Positions 18,409 through 27,614 are shown, numbered from the stretch's first letter. The stretch: DNA of 64,000 nucleotides from Brevibacillus brevis (GCF_022026395.1 NZ_CP041767.1:1933501-1997500); one strand, 5' to 3'. Notes: generated by a model not told the origin, from the sequence alone. Program-made: numbers and translations.

Positions 18409-18525
18409 ATTGGCATGGGGAATAGTAGTAGTAACAAATTCGATAGAATCACTAGATAGAAGTCATAACCCGTCCGAGCAAAACGTATGCTAGTACAAAG
18501 AGCCTGTGACTAGGAGGGCAAGCGT

Positions 18526-19818
18526 ATGAGCGGACAAAATAAAAATCGTGTGACGGTCAAAATGAACGGCAGATTTTGGGATGAAAAGCGGGATGACATC
18601 CCAAAGGAAGAAAGTAGAAAGCGCACCCCAAAGGATGATACGCCACGCATTCGTTTTCAAGCTCCTCCCTTACCATTTACTGACCCGTTTAAGGAGAAGG
18701 GCAACGAAGCATGGGAACGCATGATGCAGCTACGAGGAGCTGCAGCCAAAGAAACGAAGTCGAACGTTGAATTCGATCAGACGACAAACTACTCCCACGA
18801 AATCGATTATTCCTTCGAGGATACCGAAGAGAAGGCATACAGAAGTAGTCCGATGAGTCGGCTTGCAGCGCTATGGCCAAAGGGACCCTTTTGGCGTACG
18901 ACTTTAACAACAGGTGGGGCTGTAGCAATTGGCCTCTTGTTCGGATTTCTTGTTTTGACGGTCTTTTCCCAAAAGGAGTTTTCCGAGTCGTACGGAAATG
19001 TTCTGAGTGAAACGGTTCAGACACTGACCGCGCCGGGTGCAGGCACTGAACAAACGGTTGGGAAAAATGGTGTGGCAGGTCCTGCCTTGCCAGATGAAAG
19101 TCAGCAAACGCAAGGTGCGTCGATGAAAGGTAACGCAGCGGGTCAAACAGCAGTAGCTCTAAAACTTCCAGCCGTAAACATGTACGTTGCACAGGCGGGT
19201 GTATTTCAACCGGATGCATCGCCGCAAACAGCTGTAGAACCACTGGAGAAGGCTGGTATTCCTCATCTGCTGTATAAGGACGCGAGCAAGCAGTACATGT
19301 TCGCAGCCGCTGCTCCCACAAGAGATGCTGTGCTAGGCTTTGCTGCCAGCTTGAAAAACAAAGGCATGGATATTTACGTCAAAGAATTTACCTTTCCCGC
19401 TTTTGAAGGGTCTGTCCCTGTCGGAAAAGCCGCGAACGCATCTGGTGATCCTAACGTGAATGCCTTTTTCACCCACGGACTTAAACTCGTCCAAACGCTT
19501 TCGGCACAATCAGGGTTGATTATTACGACGGGTCAGCTTTCGCCAACGGCAAAAGAAACGGCAGAATTAAAAGAAATTCACCGCCAATTTCTGGAGGAAA
19601 GCCGTAAAATGGAAGCCAAGGAAGCCTGGAAGCCACTGCTAGATGGGATGGTAAATGGGGTGAATCAAGCGCTGGCAGCTAGGGACAAAATGGCAGAAGC
19701 GAGCGCTGGCAAAAAGGTGGAAAGCGCCGAATCCTATGCGTGGCAAGTGCAGGCAGGTGTTCTTGCCTTTTTCGAGAGCTATGCGAGCTGGATTCAAAAT
19801 GCACGCACATCGACATAA
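18526..19818 (+). CDS. spoIIB: SpoIIB-like sporulation protein with SPOR-type domain
   Basis: A 430-residue protein with a hydrophilic N-terminus, one membrane span at about residues 125-150 (GGAVAIGLLFGFLVLTVF), a linker, and a SPOR-type domain at about 215-290 (VNMYVAQAGVFQPDASPQTA, then PLEKAGIPHLL). A helical C-terminal region follows. SpoIIB of Bacillus localises to the sporulation septum and aids septal peptidoglycan thinning and engulfment; SPOR domains bind denuded glycan. The ATG follows AGGAGGG. Gene order comC-spoIIB-maf-radC-mreB is the same as in Bacillus and is the main basis for the name. Confidence 0.82.
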   Translation: MSGQNKNRVTVKMNGRFWDEKRDDIPKEESRKRTPKDDTPRIRFQAPPLPFTDPFKEKGNEAWERMMQLRGAAAKETKSNVEFDQTTNYSHEIDYSFEDTEEKAYRSSPMSRLAALWPKGPFWRTTLTTGGAVAIGLLFGFLVLTVFSQKEFSESYGNVLSETVQTLTAPGAGTEQTVGKNGVAGPALPDESQQTQGASMKGNAAGQTAVALKLPAVNMYVAQAGVFQPDASPQTAVEPLEKAGIPHLLYKDASKQYMFAAAAPTRDAVLGFAASLKNKGMDIYVKEFTFPAFEGSVPVGKAANASGDPNVNAFFTHGLKLVQTLSAQSGLIITTGQLSPTAKETAELKEIHRQFLEESRKMEAKEAWKPLLDGMVNGVNQALAARDKMAEASAGKKVESAESYAWQVQAGVLAFFESYASWIQNARTST

Positions 19819-19832
19819 AAATATGTTTATAT

Positions 19833-19868
19833 GGTCTTCCGCAAGGTTTTCTTGCAGGAGGCCTTTTC
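19833..19868 (+). terminator. Intrinsic terminator after spoIIB
   Basis: GGTCTTCCGCAAG (19833-19845) pairs with CTTGCAGGAGGCC (19851-19863) with one mismatch, followed by TTTT. Confidence 0.87.
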
Positions 19869-19977
19869 TTTCTATACAGTAACTACCAGGAGCAATCAGG
19901 GATTGTTTCGCTTCTCCCCATTTGCTAAACTTATGTTTGGCAAAAAGAGAATCCCTTATAAAAAGGGAGTTGGGAAA

Positions 19978-20217
19978 ATGGGGAAAGAAACGCTTACTCT
20001 CGTGTTTCTGTTGGTGAGTGGACTTTTGTTTGGCAGCATTATCGGGGAGATTTTAAGTCCCTGGCTACCTTTTTTGACCAAGAGCAAAGAGATTACTTGG
20101 TCGCCTGCGGCAGATTTAGAAATTTTGAAGTACGAACTGAACTTTCAGGTAAAACTAAATCTAGCCAGTATCGGAGGCTTAGCCCTCGCATTTTGGATAC
20201 ATCGACGAATAAAGTAG
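19978..20217 (+). CDS. DUF4321 family small membrane protein
   Basis: A 79-residue product with two hydrophobic segments, TLVFLLVSGLLFGSIIGEIL and VKLNLASIGGLALAFWI, separated by a loop with the SPWLPFLTKSKEITWSP pattern typical of DUF4321. Function is unknown. The ATG at 19978 has AAGGGAGTTGGG upstream; the open frame extends back to 19831, but that region includes the spoIIB terminator. It sits eight bases before maf, so the two genes probably share a transcript. DUF4321 genes are commonly found next to maf in Firmicutes. Confidence 0.8.
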   Translation: MGKETLTLVFLLVSGLLFGSIIGEILSPWLPFLTKSKEITWSPAADLEILKYELNFQVKLNLASIGGLALAFWIHRRIK

Positions 20218-20225
20218 GTTGAAAA

Positions 20226-20813
20226 ATGACGAAAAAAAATGTTCCTCTCATTCTGGCTTCATCTTCGCCGCGTCGAAGAGAGCTTCTGCAAACTTTAGGC
20301 TTATCATTTACCGTCATCACCAGTGATGTAGATGAGACGACAGCAGAGCATTTATCTGCGAGCGAAGTAGTAGAAGAATTGTCTTTGCGCAAGGCCAAAG
20401 AAGTGGCTTCTCGCTTGACGGAAGGCGTCGTTTTAGGATCTGATACGGTAGTCGTTCTTGATGACCAAATACTGGGCAAGCCTGTTGACGAAATGGACGC
20501 ATATCGTATGTTGTCCATGCTTCAGGGGCAAGAGCACACCGTTTATAGTGGAGTCGCCTTGATAGATGTGGAGACAGGCCGTGCGGAAGTCTCACATAGT
20601 CTAACACACGTAAGAATTCGAGCTTTAACAGAGCAAGAAATCAAGTCGTACATTGCGACAGGTGAGCCGATGGATAAAGCGGGCTCATATGCCATTCAGG
20701 GTATTGGAGCCACGCTCGTGGAAGGAATAACCGGAGACTACTTCACAGTCGTTGGTCTTCCGTTAGGCCTGACGTCTACACTTTTGACACGTTTTGGGAT
20801 GCCTATATTGTAA
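20226..20813 (+). CDS. maf: Maf nucleoside triphosphate pyrophosphatase
   Basis: Maf proteins hydrolyse dTTP, UTP and modified nucleotides to monophosphates and, in Bacillus, influence septum formation. The 195-residue protein has the signature ASSSPRRRELLQTLG at its N-terminus, the catalytic-region segments DVDETTAEHLSASEV and GSDTVVVLDDQILGKP, and the C-terminal GIGATLVEGITGDYFTVVGL. The length is typical. The start is ATG; the preceding bases (TAGGTTGAAAA) give only a weak ribosome binding site, so coupling to the upstream DUF4321 gene is probable. Confidence 0.94.
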   Translation: MTKKNVPLILASSSPRRRELLQTLGLSFTVITSDVDETTAEHLSASEVVEELSLRKAKEVASRLTEGVVLGSDTVVVLDDQILGKPVDEMDAYRMLSMLQGQEHTVYSGVALIDVETGRAEVSHSLTHVRIRALTEQEIKSYIATGEPMDKAGSYAIQGIGATLVEGITGDYFTVVGLPLGLTSTLLTRFGMPIL

Positions 20814-20914
20814 AGTTGTCATGCTTGAAGCAAGCGGCGACGGCCATACGCCTCATGAACATCTCCATGTCAGCCGTTTTCGTTAATGTGAATATGGCTG
20901 GAGGCGGATATAAA

Positions 20915-21613
20915 ATGGCAACAAATACCTGTAACAAAACGCTGTTGAAAAACGTCCCTTACTATGACCGTCCACGTGAACGACTGCTTCGCGAAGGAGC
21001 GGTCCATCTGTCTGATACTGAACTTCTTGCCATTTTACTGCGGACAGGCAGGGAACAAGAGACGGCTCATCAGCTGGCTCAGCGCTTGTTAGCCAGGTTT
21101 GGAGACCTGCGTGGTTTAGCCCAAGCCTCTCATGCTGAGTTAACAGAGCTAAAAGGAATTGGTCCAGTCAAAGCGATTGAATTGCATGCTGCGTTTGAGC
21201 TTGGGCGTAGATTGATGGGAGTGCCTCGAGAGTATAGGGCTTCTATCCGTTTACCACGGGACGTAGCTGATTTGATGTCGCCTGAGCTTGCTCATTTGAC
21301 ACAGGAACATTTTGTCTGTCTCTTTCTGAATACCAAGAACCACGTGATTGGCAAGCAGACGATTTTCGTAGGCAGTCTGGACGCTTCCATCGTACACCCG
21401 AGAGAAGTCTTTAAAGAAGCGATCCGTCGTAGCAGCGCATCGGTGATATGCCTACATAACCATCCGAGCGGTGATCCGACACCTAGCAGGGAAGACATCG
21501 CGATTACGCATACATTGCGTGACGCTGGTGAACTGGTGGGGATTTCATTGTTGGATCATGTTATTATCGGGGAAGGCAAGTACGTTAGTCTCAAAGAGCA
21601 AGGGTACTTGTAA
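20915..21613 (+). CDS. radC: RadC family JAB-domain protein
   Basis: A 232-residue RadC protein. An N-terminal helix-hairpin-helix-like region (AELTELKGIGPVKAIEL) precedes a JAB/MPN metalloprotease-like domain with the metal-binding signature HNHPSGDPTPSREDI. Earlier claims of a DNA-repair role are disputed; the biochemical function is unsettled. The ATG at 20915 has GGAGG nine bases upstream; the open frame extends to 20816 without a suitable site. The order maf-radC-mreB is the same as in Bacillus (ysxA). An RNA-like element and terminator separate it from mreB. Confidence 0.92.
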   Translation: MATNTCNKTLLKNVPYYDRPRERLLREGAVHLSDTELLAILLRTGREQETAHQLAQRLLARFGDLRGLAQASHAELTELKGIGPVKAIELHAAFELGRRLMGVPREYRASIRLPRDVADLMSPELAHLTQEHFVCLFLNTKNHVIGKQTIFVGSLDASIVHPREVFKEAIRRSSASVICLHNHPSGDPTPSREDIAITHTLRDAGELVGISLLDHVIIGEGKYVSLKEQGYL

Positions 21614-21624
21614 CATGTTTTTAC

Positions 21625-21734
21625 GCGCAAGATTTATCATCGATCCTTCTATGAATTCTTGTGCGCATGAAAACCTTCCACAAAAGCGCGGTCGCTCTAC
21701 CTTGGAGAGGCCTCGAAAGAGGTTCTCTTATGCT
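21625..21734 (+). ncRNA. Leader-type RNA element, copy A, before mreB
   Basis: A first hairpin is formed by GCGC-AAGA (21625-21632) and TCTT-GT-GCGC (21657-21666). A core follows (GCGCATGAAAACCTTCCA, then CAAAAGCGCGGTCGCTCT). The element ends in CCTCGAAAGAGGTT (21711-21724), a GAAA-capped stem extended by GAGA/TCTC and a short T tract. The core and terminator-like stem are repeated at 35223-35292 before spo0B. The stem lies 46 bases before the mreB ATG, so it could act as an attenuator. I do not recognise the family. Confidence 0.6.
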
Positions 21735-21769
21735 TGTCATTTGGATTAATATTTGGAAGGAGTTTTTTT

Positions 21770-22813
21770 ATGTTTGGTGGATTTACACGTGACTTGGGGA
21801 TTGACCTCGGCACTGCCAATACACTTGTTTTTGTGAAGGGTAAAGGAATTGTGGTGCGTGAACCTTCTGTTGTAGCGATTCGCACTAATAACAATTCCAT
21901 TGAAGCAGTAGGGAATGCAGCGAAAAGCATGATCGGTCGTACGCCAGGTAATATCGTAGCGGTTCGCCCAATGAAAGACGGGGTTATCGCTGACTTTGAC
22001 ACAACTGCGACAATGATGCGCTATTTCATCAATCAAGCACAAAAAAATCAAGGGTTGTTTACACGTCGTCCAAACGTAATGGTCTGTGTACCTTCGGGAA
22101 TTACTGCGGTGGAAAAACGCGCGGTCGAAGATGCTACGAAGCAGGCTGGGGCGAAGGAAGCATATACGATTGAAGAGCCGTTTGCAGCCGCGATCGGTGC
22201 AGACCTGCCAGTGTGGGAGCCGACTGGAAGTATGGTCGTTGACATTGGTGGTGGTACGACAGAAGTCGCTATCATTTCTCTCGGGGGGATTGTTACATCC
22301 CGCTCCATTCGTGTGGCCGGGGATGAGATGGACGAGGCGATTATTCAGTACATCAAGCGCCGTTACAACTTGATGATCGGGGAACGGACAGCAGAAACAT
22401 TGAAGTTGGAAATCGGCTCTGCGATTGCTCCTGATGAGGTCGAAAACGTTGACATTCGCGGTCGTGACCTTGTAACCGGATTGCCAAAAACGCTCTCGGT
22501 AAGCAGCACAGAGATCGCGGAAGCATTGGCAGAAACCATTTCTGCTATCGTAGAAGCGGTGAAGGTAACACTCGAAAAAAGCCCGCCTGAGCTCGCGGCG
22601 GACATCATGGATCGTGGAATTGTACTCACAGGCGGCGGTGCGCTCTTGCGCAACATGGATCGCCTGTTAAGTAAGGAAACGGGTATGCCCGTGCATGTCG
22701 CGGAAAACGCACTGGATTGCGTAGCGATTGGAACAGGTCGTGCATTGGAGAACATTCACCTGTTCAAATCCAAGCAAGGCATCACCTCTTCCCGACTAAA
22801 ACGGGGTAAATAA
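21770..22813 (+). CDS. mreB: Rod-shape determining actin homologue MreB
   Basis: MreB forms membrane-associated filaments that guide lateral-wall synthesis. The 347-residue protein has the actin-fold phosphate-1 motif [17 protein letters not shown], the phosphate-2 motif [12 protein letters not shown] and the adenosine motif [15 protein letters not shown]. The N-terminal [10 protein letters not shown] provides the short amphipathic segment. The ATG at 21770 has GGAAGGAG upstream; the in-frame ATT-type extension to 21734 has none. It is first in an mreB-mreC-mreD-pbp operon and may be regulated by the RNA-like element immediately upstream. Confidence 0.97.
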   Translation: MFGGFTRDLGIDLGTANTLVFVKGKGIVVREPSVVAIRTNNNSIEAVGNAAKSMIGRTPGNIVAVRPMKDGVIADFDTTATMMRYFINQAQKNQGLFTRRPNVMVCVPSGITAVEKRAVEDATKQAGAKEAYTIEEPFAAAIGADLPVWEPTGSMVVDIGGGTTEVAIISLGGIVTSRSIRVAGDEMDEAIIQYIKRRYNLMIGERTAETLKLEIGSAIAPDEVENVDIRGRDLVTGLPKTLSVSSTEIAEALAETISAIVEAVKVTLEKSPPELAADIMDRGIVLTGGGALLRNMDRLLSKETGMPVHVAENALDCVAIGTGRALENIHLFKSKQGITSSRLKRGK

Positions 22814-22827
22814 ACGGAGGGTAGGGC

Positions 22828-23787
22828 ATGTCGTTTTTCGGGAATAAGCGGCTTATCATTGTACTTGTAGGCTTGGTCCTGCTTATCTCCGTCGTGGGCT
22901 TCACTTCTCGTGAACGGGTTAGCCTGACCTGGCCAGAAATGTTCTTCAAAGATACCTTCAGCGTGGTGCAGGGCTTTTTCTATCGCCCTGCCCAGGCTGT
23001 TTCTGGCTTTTTTCAGGAAATTGAGGAAGCGTACGGCGTATATGAAGAAAACAAGGCGCTTAAGGCAGGGCTGGATCAATACGCCAGTCTAAGTGCTGAA
23101 CTGCACACGCTCAAGGCTGAGAATGATCGCCTTCGAGAAATGCTGCAGGCAAAAGATTCACTCAAGTCTTACCGCCTCCGCTATGCGGAAGTCGTGGCGA
23201 GAAACCCGGATACTTGGAACAACGTCATCACGATCGACAAAGGACTGAAACATGGCATCAAAAAGGATATGGCGGTTATTACAGCCAAAGGAATGATCGG
23301 CCGCGTACAGAGTGTAGCCAATTTTTCAGCTACAGTGGAATTGTTGACGAGCTACGAGCGACGTGACCATATTTCTGCGGATATTCTGACGCAGCAGGTG
23401 GTCGATGGCAAGCCTGTGTACCATCAAATTAGTGGTGTTATTGAAGAGTACGACGCGCAAAAGAGATTGCTCGTCATGCGCAAAATCCCTTGGGGGCAGG
23501 CCATTAAAAAAGATCAGCAAGTTATTTCATCCGGTTTGGGAGGAGTTGTTCCTCGCAATTTGCCGATTGGCTATATTGTTCGCGTTGAACCAGATGATTA
23601 TGGCTTGACTCAAACCGCCTACATCCAGCCAAGCGCTGATTTTTCACAATTGAATGAAGTCATGGTTGTGGAACGAGACTTCACAATCGCTCCCAATGGT
23701 GAATTGATCCCGCAACAGCCAGCTGGCCAGACACAAACGCAGACAACTGTGCCTCCGGCTCCACCTGCTAGCGGGGGTGGTCAGTAA
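22828..23787 (+). CDS. mreC: Rod-shape determining protein MreC
   Basis: MreC is a bitopic membrane protein that scaffolds the elongasome outside the membrane. The 319-residue protein has one N-terminal span (IIVLVGLVLLISVVGFTS), then a coiled coil at about residues 65-115 (EENKALKAGLDQYASLSAEL onward), and the beta-barrel MreC domain (VVARNPDTWNNVITIDKGLK onward). The C-terminus is a Pro/Gln/Thr-rich tail (QPAGQTQTQTTVPPAPPA). ATG with GGAGGGTAGGGC upstream. Its stop overlaps the mreD start. Confidence 0.96.
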   Translation: MSFFGNKRLIIVLVGLVLLISVVGFTSRERVSLTWPEMFFKDTFSVVQGFFYRPAQAVSGFFQEIEEAYGVYEENKALKAGLDQYASLSAELHTLKAENDRLREMLQAKDSLKSYRLRYAEVVARNPDTWNNVITIDKGLKHGIKKDMAVITAKGMIGRVQSVANFSATVELLTSYERRDHISADILTQQVVDGKPVYHQISGVIEEYDAQKRLLVMRKIPWGQAIKKDQQVISSGLGGVVPRNLPIGYIVRVEPDDYGLTQTAYIQPSADFSQLNEVMVVERDFTIAPNGELIPQQPAGQTQTQTTVPPAPPASGGGQ

Positions 23788-24311
23788 TGGCTCGGTTTTT
23801 ATTGACGTTGGGCGTCGTGGTTATGTTTGTTTTGGAAGGAACTGTGATGCAAGTATTTTCACCTGATACATGGGGTCTGTCTTGGATGACAGTACCCCGG
23901 TTTGCACTTGTCTGCTGCATCTTTATTTCGATGTATCTCGGCAGGCGCGAGGGCTTGTATTACGGGATTGCCTTCGGATTTTTACAAGATGTCCTGTTTG
24001 GGCAACTAATTGGAATCTATACCATGTCCATGATGGTGGCCAGCTACTTTGCAGGGATGATCGTTCTTTTGTTCCAGAGAGGATTCGGGATGGTTTTCAT
24101 AACCAGCTTCCTGATTTTGTTCGGACATGAGTGGCTTTTGTATTCCTTGTTCCGCTTGTTTTCCGCTGCCCCCTTTGATGTTCAATGGATTTTGACGCAT
24201 CAAATTTTGCCTAGTGTGCTGTTTAATCTCGCTTTTGGCTTACTGGTATACTTTCCGATCAAGAATGTCTGCAACAAGATTCTGGCGAAAAAGGAAATGC
24301 ACATGCAGTAA
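23787..24311 (+). CDS. mreD: Rod-shape determining protein MreD
   Basis: A 174-residue multispanning membrane protein with five or six hydrophobic segments, typical of MreD. GRREGLYYGIAFGFLQDVLF is the conserved region. It links MreC to the elongation machinery. The ATG shares one base with the mreC stop (TAATG), indicating translational coupling. The next gene follows after 21 bases with a strong AGGAGAGGAG site. Confidence 0.94.
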   Translation: MARFLLTLGVVVMFVLEGTVMQVFSPDTWGLSWMTVPRFALVCCIFISMYLGRREGLYYGIAFGFLQDVLFGQLIGIYTMSMMVASYFAGMIVLLFQRGFGMVFITSFLILFGHEWLLYSLFRLFSAAPFDVQWILTHQILPSVLFNLAFGLLVYFPIKNVCNKILAKKEMHMQ

Positions 24312-24332
24312 GGGCGAAGGAGAGGAGAGTTC

Positions 24333-26765
24333 GTGGAAGAAGTCAAAGAACCGAAATCAGACATACCTATTCGGCTCAATATATTGTTTGTGATTGTATT
24401 TTTGTTCTTCGCCGCCATTATTTTGAGACTAGCCTTCGTGCAGCTGGTGGAAGGTGAACAGTACAAGCATGAATTGGAAAAGTTCAGTATTCGTGAACTA
24501 CCGATTTCTGCTCCTCGTGGCCGTATCTTGGATAAAAATGGCGAGGTACTTGTTTCGAATAAGCCGGTGTACACCGTTCAATACGTTGAAGAACAAGGGC
24601 AGGACATTGATGAAGAGAAAGTCGCGGATCGTCTGGCTAAAATCCTCATTCCGGATGGTGGCAAAATTGGTACGGATAAGGAACTGTTAAAGAAGACGAT
24701 TGAATTGAGATCAACTTTGCCTGTTGCTTTCAATGCGCAAGAAACAAACGATCTCAAGGCAAAGGTTGCGGCGAAGTTAAAAGCCGTTCCGAAAGCAGAG
24801 TCCGTTGATCAGATGTCAGACTTTGAACTGGTAAAAACTGCTGTGTATCTTGGGATGCGCGTTCGTTCTCCTTTTGATGACAAGGAGAGAGCAGACCTTA
24901 TTAAGAAGCTGAATGCCGCCAAGCCTGGTACACCCGCGATTACGGAAGCGAACACTACTGACTTCGAGCTGTTAAAAATGGCGATAAACGCCAATATGAC
25001 CCTCACTCTGAAATTGGACAAGGAAGATCGCAATGACCTCGCCAAAAAAGTGAAGGATCAGATCGGAGTTTTGCCAACTCCCGTGGGCTTGGCAGATAAG
25101 TCTGACATGGATTTGCTGCGCTATGCCTCGTTGTTCGACATGGATATCAAACTTCCGCTGACAGAGCAGCAACGCCAATTTCAGTGGCACAAGCTCTCTT
25201 TACTACAAGAGATGCGTTCACCGCAGATGGCCAGCTACATTCCGAGACGTGTCAAGGTAAACATCACGGAGCAGGAAATGTTCCAAATCGAAGAACGGCG
25301 TACTGAACTACCAGGAATTAGTGTGGAGTTGGAGCCTGTTCGCCAAATTTTCGAAGATCCGGATGGTTCAGCATTTGGTACTCACTTTCTCGGTTATATC
25401 AACGCGATTCGCCCTGAGAGCTTGAAAGAATATCAGGCCCAAGGCTACAACGCTATTGATCGTGTAGGTGTAACCGGACTGGAGAGCTCCTATGAACGTT
25501 ATTTGCGTGGCAAAAACGGGATCATGGAAGTGCACGTGAACAAAAATTCGGAGACCGTAGAGAAAAAGATGCGCCAATCCCCTGAGCCAGGAAACGATCT
25601 TGTTTTGGCAATGGACTGGCGTTATCAAAGCAAGGTAGAGGCCATCTTGAAAGAAGAGGTTGAAGCATTCAAGAAGCGCCCGTCTACTCCAAAAGCATTT
25701 AAAGACGCACATGTATTGGTGATGAATCCGAATACGGGCGAAATATTGGCGATGGCGAGTTATCCAGATTACAATTTGAATCTGTATTACGACCGTAAGA
25801 AATTCAACGAGAATTACGCCTCGCTTATTTTGCCGAACGAATCAAACAGATTCATTTATACGCCGTATCCTCCTGCTTCTACCTACAAGCCACTGTCTGT
25901 CATGATTGCGCTTCAGGAGGGGCTGACTACACCGAACGAAGTCATCTATGACCGAGGCGGATTGTATGTCGGAAACACGTATAAACGCAACTGGAAGGCG
26001 GGTGGTCATGGAGCCGTTAATGCTCGTCGTGCCTTGCAGGTGTCGAACAATACGTATATGTACGAAATGGCGCTTCGCTTAGCAAGAAAAGGGAAAGATG
26101 GCTGGGAGAAGCAGTTCTCTGTCTATGATTACTACAATGCCCAGTTTGGACTTGGTGTGAAAACAGGTGTGGATCTGCCGAATGAACATACCGGTTGGGA
26201 AAACCAGAACATGTACTTCGGGAACTTGGCGGACGTGATGATTGGTCAATATGATTTGTTCACGCCGATGCAGCTGGGTCAATACGTATCGACCATTGCC
26301 AATGGAGGATATCGGGTACGCCCCCATCTTGTAAAAGAAATTCGCAAAGGAACCACCGATCCGAAGAAACCAGGACAGACGCTCTCCGTCATTGAACCAG
26401 AAGTGCTCAACCGGGTTGATATCGATCCGAAGTATATACAGGTGGTAAGAGAAGGGATGCGGTTGGTTACTCAACCAGGTGGTACCGTTCAACGATTCAA
26501 TGGGTTGCCGTTCACGGTTGCAGCCAAGTCTGGTACGGCACAAACGTCGCAGCCAGCGGAAAATGCACTGGTTGTCGGCTTTGCGCCTTATGAAAATCCT
26601 CAACTGGTATTCGTCGTCGTTGCGCCGAACAGTTTGAGAGATGGTACATCCAGTTCGGATGCTACTGGTCCGATCTCGCGTCGATTGCTCGAAGCTTACA
26701 ATGAACTGAATCCAGGGGTCCTAACTGGTGGGGTTCCGAAGCCAAATCCATCGTCCTCGAAGTAA
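24333..26765 (+). CDS. Class B penicillin-binding protein 2 (elongasome transpeptidase) with repeat insertion
   Basis: An 810-residue PBP2/MrdA-type D,D-transpeptidase that crosslinks peptidoglycan during elongation. One N-terminal span (residues about 15-37) is followed by the pedestal domain with the ISAPRGRILDKNG motif. The transpeptidase motifs are STYK (Ser516), SNN (571-573) and KSGTA (732-736). Residues 114-291 hold four degenerate tandem repeats of about 48 residues, described separately; the nearest Bacillus PBP2 proteins are about 100 residues shorter. Start GTG with GGAGAGGAG upstream. Position after mreBCD supports the elongation role. It is followed by a terminator. Confidence 0.93.
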   Translation: MEEVKEPKSDIPIRLNILFVIVFLFFAAIILRLAFVQLVEGEQYKHELEKFSIRELPISAPRGRILDKNGEVLVSNKPVYTVQYVEEQGQDIDEEKVADRLAKILIPDGGKIGTDKELLKKTIELRSTLPVAFNAQETNDLKAKVAAKLKAVPKAESVDQMSDFELVKTAVYLGMRVRSPFDDKERADLIKKLNAAKPGTPAITEANTTDFELLKMAINANMTLTLKLDKEDRNDLAKKVKDQIGVLPTPVGLADKSDMDLLRYASLFDMDIKLPLTEQQRQFQWHKLSLLQEMRSPQMASYIPRRVKVNITEQEMFQIEERRTELPGISVELEPVRQIFEDPDGSAFGTHFLGYINAIRPESLKEYQAQGYNAIDRVGVTGLESSYERYLRGKNGIMEVHVNKNSETVEKKMRQSPEPGNDLVLAMDWRYQSKVEAILKEEVEAFKKRPSTPKAFKDAHVLVMNPNTGEILAMASYPDYNLNLYYDRKKFNENYASLILPNESNRFIYTPYPPASTYKPLSVMIALQEGLTTPNEVIYDRGGLYVGNTYKRNWKAGGHGAVNARRALQVSNNTYMYEMALRLARKGKDGWEKQFSVYDYYNAQFGLGVKTGVDLPNEHTGWENQNMYFGNLADVMIGQYDLFTPMQLGQYVSTIANGGYRVRPHLVKEIRKGTTDPKKPGQTLSVIEPEVLNRVDIDPKYIQVVREGMRLVTQPGGTVQRFNGLPFTVAAKSGTAQTSQPAENALVVGFAPYENPQLVFVVVAPNSLRDGTSSSDATGPISRRLLEAYNELNPGVLTGGVPKPNPSSSK
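24672..25205 (+). repeat. Four tandem ~48-residue repeats coded within the PBP2 pedestal
   Basis: Repeat starts are at residues 114 (TDKELLKKTIELRSTLPVAF), 162 (SDFELVKTAVYLGMRVRSPF), 209 (TDFELLKMAINANMTLTLKL) and 257 (SDMDLLRYASLFDMDIKLPL). Each begins S/T-D-x-E/D-L-L/V-K/R and ends with a charged helix. The spacing is 48, 47 and 48 residues. The DNA has diverged, so the repeats are old. Confidence 0.8.
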
Positions 26766-26833
26766 CCGCAATGGTTGTCCAGGGCAATCAAGCCCGAGAG
26801 AATAATCGAGTCAAGCTCTTGTAAAACGCCACC

Positions 26834-26858
26834 AATTGACCCGATTCGGCAATTTTTT
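26834..26858 (+). terminator. Intrinsic terminator after the PBP2 gene
   Basis: AATTG and CCG (26834-26843) pair with CGG and CAATT (26847-26854) around a two-base bulge, followed by T residues. The 151-base gap between PBP2 and minC holds nothing else clear. Confidence 0.65.
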
Positions 26859-26916
26859 CACGCAGAGCAGGAAAAATCTTTCTGCATGGCGAATGGTATC
26901 GGTCGAGGTGAAACCG

Positions 26917-27594
26917 GTGACGACTGTGAAAAGCAAGGTCACGATCAAAGGGACTAAAGAGGGTCTCGTCTTCTTTATGGATGATACCTGTTCCTTCGAC
27001 GAACTGCTGGCCGATATGCGTGAAAAAATAGAGCATAGCCACCAACAGATTTTGTCGGGGCCACTCATTCGGGTATCTATAAAATTGGGAAAACGATACT
27101 GCTCACCCGAGCAACAAGAGCAGTTGACTCAAATTATTCGGACAAAGGGCAACCTGGTGATCCATACAATCGAATCCGATTTGATCACGCGGGAAGAAGC
27201 TATGGCTGAACGCCTAAAAACCCATTTTTCCATACAGGTAAATACGGTACGCTCTGGGCAAGTTCTGGAGTTTGACGGTGATTTGCTCTTATTGGGAGAT
27301 GTCAATCCCGGTGGGACGGTTCGCAGTACAGGAAGCATCTACGTGCTGGGACATCTCAGAGGGTACGCACACGCAGGTATTTCCGGTGACTCACAGGTAA
27401 TTATTGCGGCTGCAGTCATGAGTCCTACTCAATTGCGGATTGCAGATGTGATTAGCAAGCCGGGTGAGGAATGGACGAATAATTCCGGAGGCACAGAATT
27501 TGCCTATCTGGAAAATGAGATCATGCTGGTAGCGAAAATGAACTACTTGTCGCGAATTCGCCCTGATTTGGGTGAGAAAAAGCGTGAGGGTTGA
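26917..27594 (+). CDS. minC: Septum site-determining protein MinC
   Basis: MinC inhibits FtsZ polymerisation near the poles. From the GTG at 26917 (GAGGTG upstream) the product is 225 residues, the usual length. An N-terminal MinC_N domain begins VTIKGTKEGLVFFMDDTCSF. The C-terminal beta-helix domain contains LLLLGDVNPGGTVRSTGSIY and LRGYAHAG, the MinD-binding face. The open frame extends back to 26836, but that start lies inside the PBP2 terminator. It is followed after 20 bases by minD. Confidence 0.94.
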   Translation: MTTVKSKVTIKGTKEGLVFFMDDTCSFDELLADMREKIEHSHQQILSGPLIRVSIKLGKRYCSPEQQEQLTQIIRTKGNLVIHTIESDLITREEAMAERLKTHFSIQVNTVRSGQVLEFDGDLLLLGDVNPGGTVRSTGSIYVLGHLRGYAHAGISGDSQVIIAAAVMSPTQLRIADVISKPGEEWTNNSGGTEFAYLENEIMLVAKMNYLSRIRPDLGEKKREG

Positions 27595-27614
27595 GGGAAA
27601 GAGGAGGAACGGAC

